A stretch of DNA of 17,312 bases. Source: an archaeon. GTDB taxonomy: Archaea > Iainarchaeota > Iainarchaeia > Iainarchaeales > Iainarchaeaceae. Every line of letters starts with the position of its first letter. Positions within the stretch are counted from its first letter, which is position 1. Below the pieces are notes generated by a model. The model searched no databases and was not told the origin of the DNA. It saw only the letters and a program-made list of their open reading frames with translations. The position numbers and the translations under genes are program-made. The stretch covers positions 1-17,312 of the forward strand of contig SBBR01000082.1 of NCBI GenBank assembly GCA_005239615.1. The letters are read 5' to 3'. Shown here in pieces: positions 11,088 to 17,312 of the stretch.

Positions 11088-13511
11088 TCACTTCTTCCGA
11101 AACTCTGCTTCCTTCTTCGCAATTATTTGTCTCGTCTTGAGCACCGTATCAGGGTTGAGCGAAATCGAATCTATGCCCTCTTCCACCAAAAACTCGGCAA
11201 ATTCGGGGAAGTCAGAGGGCGCTTGGCCACATATTCCCACCTTGCGGTGATACAATTTTGCTGTTTTGATAACTTGCGCGATGAGCTTTTTCACGGCCCC
11301 GTTCTTCTCGTTTGCGATGTGCGTGACAATCCCAGAGTCGCGGTCGAGGCCAAGTGTGAGCTGTGTGAGGTCGTTGCTGCCGATGGAGAAGCCGTCGAAC
11401 ACCTTGCAGAATTCCTCGGCGAGAATCACGTTGGAGGGAATCTCGCACATCACATAGACCTCAAGCCCATTCTCGCCTTGCACCAGCCCGTTCCTCTTCA
11501 TTTCCGCAATCACTTTCTGGCCTTCTTCCGGCGTGCGGCAGAAAGGCACCATCACTTTCAGGTTCGTAAGGCCCATCTCCTCGCGCACTTTTTTCACGGC
11601 TTCACACTCTAGGGCGAAGGCGCCACGAAATTCGGGAGAGTAATAGCGGGAAGCACCCCTCCACCCAATCATCGGGTTCTCCTCCTTCGGCTCGAACTGC
11701 GCACCCCCAATTAGGTTGGCGTATTCATTGGTCTTGAAATCAGAGAAGCGCAATATCACGGGCTTCGGATGGAACGCGGCGGCAACCATCGCAATTCCCT
11801 CCGCAAGCTTGTCGATGAAGAACTGGGTTTTGCTTTTGTAGCCGGATGTCAATCTCAGAATCTCCACCCTGACCTTTTCGTCCTTGAGCCTGTCGAAGTG
11901 CAGCAGCGCGTTCGGATGGATTTTGATGTAGGAATTCACTATGAATTCCTCGCGGCAAAGGCCAACGCCGTCGCATGGGATTGAGGCGAACTCGAAGGCC
12001 TGCTCCGGGTTGCCCACGTTCATCAGAATCTTCGTATGCGTGTCAGGTAAATCCGAGACGTTTGTTTTCCTGACCCTGTAGAGCAGCTCGCCCTCATACA
12101 CCAAGCCCTTCTCGCCTTCCGAGCAGACGACCGTCACACCCTTCCCGCCTTTGATTTTTTCCGTGGCGTTGCCCGTGCCGACAACAGCCGGAATTCCAAG
12201 CTCCCTGCTTACAATAGCGGCATGGCTCGTGCGACCTCCCCTCTCAGTGACAATCGCAGACGCGATTTTCATTATCGGCTCCCAATCAGGGTCGGTCGTG
12301 TCGGTCACCAGCACCTCGCCCTTCCTGAATTCGGACATGTGAGAGGAGTCCTTTATCACGCGCGCCCTGCCAACACCTATTTTTTCCCCTATAGCCTCGC
12401 CCTCGACCAGGATTTTCCCGCCCCTGGCCTTAAGGACGTACTGTTCCAGCACATCCTTCTTCCTCTGGCTCTGCACTGTTTCCGGGCGCGCCTGCACGAT
12501 GAAAAGCTCGCCGGTGTGGCCGTCCTTTGCCCACTCCATGTCCATCGGAGTATACTTGTCGCGCTTGTGCGAGTAGTGCTTCTCCACGGCCACGGCCCAC
12601 TTCGCGAGCTGAAGGATTTCGCTTTCCACAAGAGTGAATTTTTCCCTCTCGGCCTCAGTTGTTTGGACGTACTTTATTGACTTTGTGCCACCTTGGCTGT
12701 ACACGACCTTTATCGCCTTCTCGCCGAGCTTCCTGCCAATGACTGGCGAAAAGCCCTGCCCAAGGGTAGGCTTGAACACTATGAACTGGTCGGGGTTGAC
12801 TGCGCCCTGCACCACGCTCTCGCCAAGGCCCCATGAGGAGTTAATGAGCACGATTTTGTCGAAGCCTGTTTCGGTATCAATGGTGAACATTACCCCGGAA
12901 CAAGCGAGGTCTGAGCGCACCATCCTCTGCACGCCTATTGATAGCGCGATTGAGAAGTGGTCGAACTTCTTGTCCTCGCGGTAGGAAATTGCCCTGTTGG
13001 TGAAAAGCGAGGCGAAGCACTTCCTGCATGCGTTCAGGAGGTCATCGCTGCCGCGGATGTTGAGGAAAGTTTCCTGCTGGCCCGCGAAGCTCGCATCCGG
13101 GAGGTCTTCGGCAGTCGCGGAGCTCCTCACAGCGACATCGACATTCCTGTGGCTCTGGTCCTCGAGGCGCTCGTACGCGGATATTATCTCATATTCAATC
13201 TCCGGCGGAATTGGGGCGCGCATAATCATCTGGCGAACGTCGTGGCCTTTCTCCTGCAGGGAGCGCACATTGGCGGTATTGATACCCATTAGCTCGGCGC
13301 GGATTTTATCCCGCAGGCCGGTTTTCTCGATGTAGTGCCGGTATGCGGCAGCGGTTATCGCAAAGCCGTTCGGCACCTTCACTCCCTTCGCCGAGAACTG
13401 TCGGTACATCTCCCCTAGGGAGGCGTTCTTTCCTCCAACGAGCGGGACATCTTCGATGCCGAGCTCGTCAAACCAGAGGATGAACTTGTTTTTGCGCTCC
13501 AACAAACCCAC
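11088..13511 (-). CDS. ppsA: Phosphoenolpyruvate synthase (pyruvate, water dikinase)
   Basis: PpsA converts pyruvate and ATP with water to PEP, AMP and phosphate, opening gluconeogenesis or, in some archaea, running in glycolysis. The 807-residue protein is the usual length with the usual domains: N-terminal ATP-grasp (about 15-345, with GGKNASLGEM, VAVRSSATAEDLPDASFAGQQ and a QARPET end), the swivelling phosphohistidine domain (about 365-475, GGRTSHAAIVSRELG with His430), and the C-terminal PEP/pyruvate-binding barrel (about 490-807, SNDLTQLTLGLDRDS and the Cys761 motif GICGQAPSD). GTG 13511 is the likely start: a TATA element at 13531-13541 lies about 26 bp upstream, which would make the mRNA leaderless. 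TTG codons at 13505 and 13502 are alternatives. Confidence 0.96.
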   Translation of the reverse strand: MGLLERKNKFILWFDELGIEDVPLVGGKNASLGEMYRQFSAKGVKVPNGFAITAAAYRHYIEKTGLRDKIRAELMGINTANVRSLQEKGHDVRQMIMRAPIPPEIEYEIISAYERLEDQSHRNVDVAVRSSATAEDLPDASFAGQQETFLNIRGSDDLLNACRKCFASLFTNRAISYREDKKFDHFSIALSIGVQRMVRSDLACSGVMFTIDTETGFDKIVLINSSWGLGESVVQGAVNPDQFIVFKPTLGQGFSPVIGRKLGEKAIKVVYSQGGTKSIKYVQTTEAEREKFTLVESEILQLAKWAVAVEKHYSHKRDKYTPMDMEWAKDGHTGELFIVQARPETVQSQRKKDVLEQYVLKARGGKILVEGEAIGEKIGVGRARVIKDSSHMSEFRKGEVLVTDTTDPDWEPIMKIASAIVTERGGRTSHAAIVSRELGIPAVVGTGNATEKIKGGKGVTVVCSEGEKGLVYEGELLYRVRKTNVSDLPDTHTKILMNVGNPEQAFEFASIPCDGVGLCREEFIVNSYIKIHPNALLHFDRLKDEKVRVEILRLTSGYKSKTQFFIDKLAEGIAMVAAAFHPKPVILRFSDFKTNEYANLIGGAQFEPKEENPMIGWRGASRYYSPEFRGAFALECEAVKKVREEMGLTNLKVMVPFCRTPEEGQKVIAEMKRNGLVQGENGLEVYVMCEIPSNVILAEEFCKVFDGFSIGSNDLTQLTLGLDRDSGIVTHIANEKNGAVKKLIAQVIKTAKLYHRKVGICGQAPSDFPEFAEFLVEEGIDSISLNPDTVLKTRQIIAKKEAEFRKK

Positions 13512-13530
13512 CGCTAATCTCTTGTTTTTT

Positions 13531-13541
13531 CATTATTTAAG
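13531..13541 (-). promoter_or_regulatory. TATA promoter of ppsA
   Basis: The - strand reads CCTTAAATAATG, centred about 26 bp before GTG 13511. Initiation would fall on the start codon. Confidence 0.5.
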
Positions 13542-13554
13542 GGTTGCGGTGGAA

Positions 13555-13650
13555 AGCAGAAAAAGGCTCTCAAGCCGAAGCGAACCAAGAGCACCAAACC
13601 GCCCAAACAAGGCATTTTATTGGTGGCTGTCAGGAAGTGCAAAATACCAG
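13555..13650 (-). ncRNA. Candidate small RNA between the coiled-coil gene and ppsA
   Basis: A strong TATA element on the - strand (GTATATATAAC, 13671-13681) predicts a transcript start near 13650, too far from ppsA to be its only promoter. About 55 bases on, GCTCT/AGAGC (13566-13592) forms a hairpin whose inner part, GC-TTCG-GC, is capped by a UUCG tetraloop, and it is followed directly by CCTTTTTCTG, a terminator-like T run. The enclosed sequence has no convincing ORF: a 33-codon frame runs through the hairpin without known motifs. I see no C/D or H/ACA boxes. This could instead be a long leader of ppsA with an attenuator. Confidence 0.35.
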
Positions 13651-13686
13651 TAATTTTTTAACTATAGAAAGTTATATATACTCCGG

Positions 13687-13714
13687 TGGCGCAATTCTTG
13701 CTGGCGCAATTCTT
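13687..13714. repeat. 13-bp direct repeat, 15-bp period
   Basis: TGGCGCAATTCTT occurs at 13687-13699 and 13702-13714, in the gap after the coiled-coil gene and just upstream (- strand sense) of the candidate small-RNA promoter. Two copies only; it could be a regulator site or a replication-slip product. Confidence 0.6.
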
Positions 13715-13732
13715 TTATGTGGACGGTAATTC

Positions 13733-15418
13733 TCACTTTCGACCTTTCCCCTTTTCCGGCTCCGGCACCTTGCCCAGCAGCTCGGCCACGTCTTTTGAGA
13801 AGCTCTTCTGGAAATCTGAGAGCTCGCGCATCTTCGCGTCGATTTTTTTCAGGTAATCGTTGATTGCCTTGTCGCGCTCTATTATGCTCTCAGCCAGTTC
13901 CTTCTTGGACCTGTTATAGTCCTGTATGCTCTTCTTAACAGTACCGAGGAATTGCTCCTTGAACTCATCGAGAGCCTCAAGGGTGGCGTTATATTTTTCT
14001 ATGTCCACCTGCTCCTTGAGCGCGTCCATCTCCTTCTTTTTCTGGGTTATAGCCTTGTTCCAGGCCTCGAGGTGCTCGGCGAACAGGTCGTCGACGTTCG
14101 CCGCATAGAGCTTTTTGAGCTCGTCGAGGTTCCCTGCCTCGATGCGCGCCACTTCCTTCCTGAAAGCGGTCATCTCTTTCATCAGCTCCTCGAACCTCTG
14201 ACCGATTACCTTCTCCATGTCGGCAGTCTTCCTGTCGAGCTTCTGGTCGAGGTCCCTGTCCTTCTTAGCGAGCCTCTCCTCGAGGGCGGTCAGCTCCGCG
14301 ACCTTCTGGGTTATGCCCTTCGGGTCGACCTTTGCAGTCATCTCGTCAAGCTCCTGGAGCCTTGAGGTAACCTCTGCACTGAGCTCCTTCTCCTTCTCGA
14401 GGCGCATTGATTCTATCATCTGCCTCGCGTTCTCTGTCATGCCTTCGGTTATGGTAGACTCGAGCTGGAGTGCGCTCTTTATGCGCTGCTCGAGGTCGTC
14501 CCTCTTCCTGCCAGATTCTGACATGAACTGGTTGAACTTGGACTCCATTGCGACAATTGATGAGTTTGTCTCGGAAAGAACCTGGCTCCTCGCGGATTCG
14601 AGGGCAGAGACCTTCTGGGTGATTATGCCGAGGAGCTCTGAGTTGAACTTCTTTTCCGCGCCGACCTGGCTGAGTTGCTGCTGCACCTTCGCGTTAACGT
14701 CCTCGAGCTGCTTCGCCCTCGACTCCAGGACCCTCTTGAGCTCGTCTGCCTTGGCGTCGAGGTGCGCGTCAATCTTGCTGTAGAATAGGGTGCGCTGCGA
14801 GTCGAGGACTGTCTCGATTTTCTTGGACTCTATCTTCACGCGCTCGGAAATCTTCTGGTCGAGCAACGCGTCAAGACCGTCTCTTATCTGCTTCATCTCG
14901 TTGAGGCGCGCGTTTACGGTCGAGAGTATGCCCTTTTCCCAGAGCTCGGCAAGGCTCTCAGAGGTCGACGGAGGATTTTCCTGTGGAGGGATGGAAACAG
15001 TCTGCTGCGTCAGGGCCTTGCCCTTAGGCTGTCCTGTTGCCCCGTACTGTGGATTGTTGATGGGTTTCCTCAGCACAGGGGTCCTCAGCTTTTTCTCCTC
15101 AACCTCCTCGTACACGCTCCCATACAGGTCGTCAGTTATCTCGTCTGCATTTGTGTCTGGGCTGGCAGAGCCTTGACCTCGGGGCGCAATGTGGGCTTCA
15201 GGGGGGATTTTTGTGGCGGCGGTCTTATTCTGCCCCTGCCCTGCGCCCATGGCTGCATCCACCTCGGCCTTTGTTTCCTTTAGGATGGTGCGTGCGTCCT
15301 CTTCAGCTATGCCGACGCTCCTCAGGCTGTCCATTATCTCCTTATCGAAAAACCCGAGCTCGAGGAGGCGCCGTATCGAGTCCTTAATAATATGCTTCTT
15401 TTCCTGCGAAAGCGGCAT
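13733..15418 (-). CDS. Large coiled-coil protein of unknown function
   Basis: I do not recognise a named family. The 561-residue product has three parts. Residues 1-50 form a compact helical domain (HIIKDSIRRLLELGFFDKEIMDSLRSVGIAEEDARTIL pattern), reminiscent of UBA-like three-helix folds. Residues about 50-165 are a Pro/Gly/Gln/Thr-rich linker, probably disordered. Residues about 165-545 are nearly continuous coiled coil rich in Glu, Lys, Leu and Gln. An ITQK motif recurs three times in the coil. There is no signal peptide or membrane segment, and the C terminus (EPEKGKGRK) is basic. ATG 15418 follows a TATA element at 15448-15457 by about 30 bp, giving a near-leaderless mRNA. A scaffold, a filament or a chromosome/cell-division role are possible; none is shown. 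Confidence 0.85.
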   Translation of the reverse strand: MPLSQEKKHIIKDSIRRLLELGFFDKEIMDSLRSVGIAEEDARTILKETKAEVDAAMGAGQGQNKTAATKIPPEAHIAPRGQGSASPDTNADEITDDLYGSVYEEVEEKKLRTPVLRKPINNPQYGATGQPKGKALTQQTVSIPPQENPPSTSESLAELWEKGILSTVNARLNEMKQIRDGLDALLDQKISERVKIESKKIETVLDSQRTLFYSKIDAHLDAKADELKRVLESRAKQLEDVNAKVQQQLSQVGAEKKFNSELLGIITQKVSALESARSQVLSETNSSIVAMESKFNQFMSESGRKRDDLEQRIKSALQLESTITEGMTENARQMIESMRLEKEKELSAEVTSRLQELDEMTAKVDPKGITQKVAELTALEERLAKKDRDLDQKLDRKTADMEKVIGQRFEELMKEMTAFRKEVARIEAGNLDELKKLYAANVDDLFAEHLEAWNKAITQKKKEMDALKEQVDIEKYNATLEALDEFKEQFLGTVKKSIQDYNRSKKELAESIIERDKAINDYLKKIDAKMRELSDFQKSFSKDVAELLGKVPEPEKGKGRK

Positions 15419-15447
15419 GAAAAACAAAATTATTATTGATTAACCTA

Positions 15448-15457
15448 TTATAAATAA
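15448..15457. promoter_or_regulatory. Bidirectional TATA region for divergent genes
   Basis: ATTATAAATA on the + strand (TATTTATAAT on the -) lies 26 bp before ATG 15479 on the + strand and about 30 bp before ATG 15418 on the - strand. The 60-base divergent gap has room for only one promoter region. Confidence 0.55.
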
Positions 15458-15478
15458 ATGGCGCAGGGAATATTATCA

Positions 15479-15928
15479 ATGGCCCGAGAAACAAAAAAGA
15501 AGGCTGCAATCGCCTATGTGGTTGTCCAACTGGTTATCTGGCTCAAGTCGGCTGTTTTTTACCTGGAGTACGGCAGGGGCAAGGTGCTGCTGTTCAGCAT
15601 GGACGAGTTCCCTCCCTTAGCGCGGGCATTTGACTTCTGGTTCCACACCACAGGGCACGTTGCCATTGCAGTACTCGCCCTGTTGTTCGGGGCGGCAACA
15701 GAAAAGCTGGAGGCGAAAACAGCCGCAGTTGTGTTTGTGGCCGTGGCAATGCACAACCTCGCTTACTGGCTAACGAGGGCGCATCCCAATGCGCTGTACT
15801 CAGCCATTGATTTCGCCAGCGACAGCGTGCTGCTCGCACTGTTCATCCTCGCGGGGCACTTGGCCTGGAGAAAAGTTGGAATTGGCGGATTATTTTTGGG
15901 CGGGCACACTATCGTGAAAAAGGCGTGA
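15479..15928 (+). CDS. Small polytopic membrane protein, unknown function
   Basis: The 149-residue protein opens with a basic MARETKKK and then shows four hydrophobic segments: about 9-30 (AIAYVVVQLVIWLKSAVFYL), 61-77 (HVAIAVLALLFGAAT), 85-105 (AVVFVAVAMHNLAYWL) and 115-138 (SAIDFASDSVLLALFILAGHLAW). His residues sit at membrane edges (FHTTGH, AMHNLAYW, GHLAW), but no family is recognised. ATG 15479 is preferred over ATG 15458 because the TATA element at 15448-15457 puts initiation on it, making the mRNA leaderless, and because the first ATG overlaps the TATA box. It is divergent from the coiled-coil gene and ends 4 bases from the tRNA-Ala on the other strand. Confidence 0.75.
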   Translation: MARETKKKAAIAYVVVQLVIWLKSAVFYLEYGRGKVLLFSMDEFPPLARAFDFWFHTTGHVAIAVLALLFGAATEKLEAKTAAVVFVAVAMHNLAYWLTRAHPNALYSAIDFASDSVLLALFILAGHLAWRKVGIGGLFLGGHTIVKKA

Positions 15929-15932
15929 TGAT

Positions 15933-16005
15933 TGGACCCTGCGGGACTTGCACCCGCGGCCTCCCGATTGCCAACCGAGCGCTCTGCTACCTGAGCTAAG
16001 GGCCC
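15933..16005 (-). tRNA. tRNA-Ala (GGC)
   Basis: Read on the - strand, 73 bases: acceptor GGGCCCT/AGGGTCC with a G3-U70 wobble pair, the alanine identity element; D stem GCTC/GAGC; anticodon stem CTCGG/TCGGG with loop TTGGCAA (anticodon GGC); variable loop AGGCC; T stem GCGGG/CCCGC with loop TGCAAGT, where position 54-55 is TG instead of the usual TT. Discriminator A, no encoded CCA, no intron. It lies downstream of lsm on the same strand, but TATA DNA at 16031-16040 gives it its own promoter. Confidence 0.95.
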
Positions 16006-16030
16006 ATAAAATAATTGTAGGGGTGAAGCC

Positions 16031-16040
16031 TCTTTAAGTA
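16031..16040 (-). promoter_or_regulatory. TATA promoter of tRNA-Ala
   Basis: TACTTAAAGA on the - strand lies about 26-30 bp before the tRNA 5' end at 16005. It falls in the 60-base gap after the lsm stop. Confidence 0.5.
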
Positions 16041-16065
16041 GTTTTTGCTGGCAACAGCCTTCTGT

Positions 16066-16284
16066 TCACGGCGAAATCAGCAGCACGTTGTCGCCGCGCA
16101 GGAGCAGCTTGCCGTACCTGTTCCTAGTTTCGCCGTTCACGAGTTTTTCCGCGCTGTCGAGCACTAGGTTCATGTGCACGTCAAATGCCATTAGGGTACC
16201 GCGCACAGTGATGCCATCCTTGAGCTCGACCATCACATTCCTGCCGATGGAGTCCTGCAACAGGTCGAATGGCCTATTGCTCAT
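16066..16284 (-). CDS. Archaeal Sm-like protein (LSm/SmAP)
   Basis: SmAP proteins form heptameric rings that bind U-rich RNA and take part in RNA processing. The 72-residue product has an Sm1 motif (NVMVELKDGITVRGTLMAFDVHMNLVLDSA, roughly 16-45) with the conserved Asp-x-His-Met-Asn-Leu core, and an Sm2 motif (LLRGDNVLLISP, 61-72) with the RGD uridine-binding turn. ATG 16284 gives the usual MSNRPFDLL start with GGGTG about 8 bases upstream; GTG 16293 would add three residues. The start lies inside the minD 3' end (11-base overlap), so they are probably cotranscribed. In many archaea lsm is followed by rpl37e; here a tRNA-Ala follows. Confidence 0.94.
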   Translation of the reverse strand: MSNRPFDLLQDSIGRNVMVELKDGITVRGTLMAFDVHMNLVLDSAEKLVNGETRNRYGKLLLRGDNVLLISP

Positions 16285-17101
16285 TGCCAACACCCGCCTG
16301 AGCCCTTGGCTTCCCTCTCAGGAATCCAAACAGCCTGCCGAAGAAGCCCGAGAGGAAGCCGCTGCCCTGCGCCTGCTCAACCTGCACTGGCAAGCCGGCC
16401 AGCTTTGCTGCAGCGACCTGAACTGCGACCGCAGCTGGGGTGTTCGGCTTTGTAATCATCACAGGCGCGAGGTTTTCCTGCATGAAGCTCTTCCTCATTT
16501 CATCATCAAATGGCACTGTAACAATCACCGGGAGTTCCAGCAGCTTCATCACGTCCTCCTTCTTTATCTCGCCTTTTTCCTGCCTGTAGAAGTTCAGTAT
16601 CACGCCGAGCGGCTTGCTGCCCAGTCTCTGCGCGGTTATCTTTGCCTTCAGGACATCAGCAATGCTCGGGCTTGAAGGCATGGCAATCAGAAGCACCTCG
16701 TCAGAGGCCGAGATTGCCGCCATCACAGTGCGCTCAATTCCAGCAGCGCAGTCGAGGAGGATGAAGTCGAACCTCGGCTTGATGGATTCGATTATCGCCT
16801 GCAGGCGCTCCGGGTCAACGCGCCTATAGTTCTCGAGGCTCAAGCCTGATGGTATGAATTTTATGCCAGAAGGGCCATCATAGAGGGCATCATCAATCGA
16901 GGCCTCGCCAAGGAGGACGTCGTGGAGGGTAATTGGGGAGTTCTGCATGTTCAGGAGAAGCGAGAGGTTTGCCATGGCGATGTCCGCGTCTATAAGGCAG
17001 ACGTTCATGCCGCGCTTCGCCAGCGCGATGCCGAGGTTCGCGGTTATGGTGGTCTTGCCCACCCCGCCCTTTCCGGAAACAAGCGAAATTACCCTTCCCA
17101 T
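16274..17101 (-). CDS. minD: MinD/ParA-family ATPase with C-terminal membrane-targeting helix
   Basis: These P-loop ATPases dimerise on ATP and position cellular components on membranes or DNA. The 275-residue protein has the deviant Walker A SGKGGVGKTT (9-18, with signature Lys11 and Lys16), the LIDADIAMANLS switch (36-47), Walker B as FILLDCAAG (113-121), and a C-terminal amphipathic stretch, SGFLSGFFGRLFGFLRGK (247-263), like the membrane-targeting helix of MinD. ATG 17101 is chosen; a GTG at 17170 would add 23 hydrophobic residues but spoil the usual M-[GR]-[KR]-[VI]-I start. A TATA-like CTTTTAATTAA lies at about 17188-17199, giving a leader of about 65 nt. It overlaps lsm. No MinC or MinE is nearby, as usual in archaea. 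Confidence 0.92.
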   Translation of the reverse strand: MGRVISLVSGKGGVGKTTITANLGIALAKRGMNVCLIDADIAMANLSLLLNMQNSPITLHDVLLGEASIDDALYDGPSGIKFIPSGLSLENYRRVDPERLQAIIESIKPRFDFILLDCAAGIERTVMAAISASDEVLLIAMPSSPSIADVLKAKITAQRLGSKPLGVILNFYRQEKGEIKKEDVMKLLELPVIVTVPFDDEMRKSFMQENLAPVMITKPNTPAAVAVQVAAAKLAGLPVQVEQAQGSGFLSGFFGRLFGFLRGKPRAQAGVGNEQ

Positions 17102-17185
17102 AGCAAACACTGGTTCAGCGCAAAAGAGCCATTGCCACGGCAGGCCAAAGGCCCCAAAGGCAACAAGCACTAGAAGTAAGAGAAA

Positions 17186-17201
17186 CCTATTAATTAAAAG
17201 G
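17186..17201 (-). promoter_or_regulatory. Probable TATA promoter of minD
   Basis: The - strand reads CCTTTTAATTAATAGG about 90 bp before ATG 17101, with the start expected near 17167. The element is nearly symmetrical, so it could also work on the + strand. Confidence 0.4.
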
Positions 17202-17243
17202 TTTAAGGTTGCCCGGGCTCCGTTGAAAGTCTCACCCTATCCT

Positions 17244-17276
17244 GAGGTTGTCCGCTATCATGCGGAGTAGTACCTC
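17244..17276. other. Two-part inverted repeat near the window edge
   Basis: GAGGT (17244-17248) pairs with ACCTC (17272-17276), and inside it TCCGC (17251-17255) pairs with GCGGA (17262-17266) around a 6-base loop. It could be a structured leader, a 3' hairpin or chance. An ATG at 17298 opens a + frame that leaves the window after five codons, too short to judge. Confidence 0.3.
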
Positions 17277-17312
17277 TTTGCGTTGTTGTATTGTTTTATG
17301 GGAGTAGAGGAA

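Noticed and set aside
13456..13729. Two + strand ORFs (about 60-65 codons) in the gap upstream of ppsA
   Set aside because: No family, no promoter at a proper distance and mixed composition. The gap is better described by the ppsA promoter and the candidate RNA on the - strand.
1..17312. CRISPR array, rRNA genes, insertion-sequence transposase
   Set aside because: No regularly spaced repeat series, no rRNA-like sequence and no transposase motifs were seen on either strand.

Overview
The window is archaeal. It carries an exosome (Rrp4, Rrp41, Rrp42), SBDS, an archaeal-type proteasome alpha subunit, RNase P proteins Pop5 and Rpp30, ribosomal proteins L15e and L37Ae, the RNA polymerase P subunit, an archaeal LSm protein, and a tRNA intron bounded by a perfect bulge-helix-bulge. 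TATA-type promoters sit about 26 bp before several starts, often implying leaderless mRNAs. The phylum cannot be fixed from this window. Compact genes and several VapBC modules would suit a small-genome (DPANN-like) lineage, but that is a guess.

Layout. 1-846: edge sequence and a decayed DinD/BRO-type gene on the + strand. 1133-5667 (- strand): a gene train read psmA > SBDS > rrp4 > rrp41 > rrp42 > rpl37ae > rpoP, with short gaps or start/stop overlaps and a T-rich terminator at 1061-1090. 5754-6677 (-): a toxin-antitoxin island made of VapC and VapB-like fragments and an intact vapBC pair with a palindromic operator. 6769-8411 (-): rnp3 > HD-hydrolase > possible 45-codon ORF > rnp2, all tightly coupled. 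8527-9149 (+): a second vapBC pair. 9371-9973 (-): rpl15e. 10070-10940: a class I glutamine amidotransferase (-) and an intron-containing tRNA-Val (+) that share one palindromic TATA element. 11088-13511 (-): phosphoenolpyruvate synthase. 13512-13732: a gap that may hold a small RNA. 13733-15928: a 561-residue coiled-coil protein of unknown function (-) divergent from a small polytopic membrane protein (+). 15933-17101 (-): minD > lsm > tRNA-Ala.

The genes from rpl15e to rpoP keep the order of the conserved archaeal exosome/proteasome/RNase P superoperon known from comparative genomics (L15e-Rpp30-Pop5-PsmA-SBDS-Rrp4-Rrp41-Rrp42-L37Ae-RpoP). Here the series is broken at two joints by VapBC modules and at a third by an HD-domain gene. 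Downstream pieces appear to have acquired their own promoters: psmA and rpl15e share an identical 15-bp core promoter. Biologically the region joins RNA 3'-end decay and processing, tRNA 5' maturation, protein turnover and ribosome maturation. The parts with least precedent are the HD protein coupled to Rpp30, the small ORF before rnp2, the candidate RNA at 13555-13650, and the coiled-coil/membrane protein pair.
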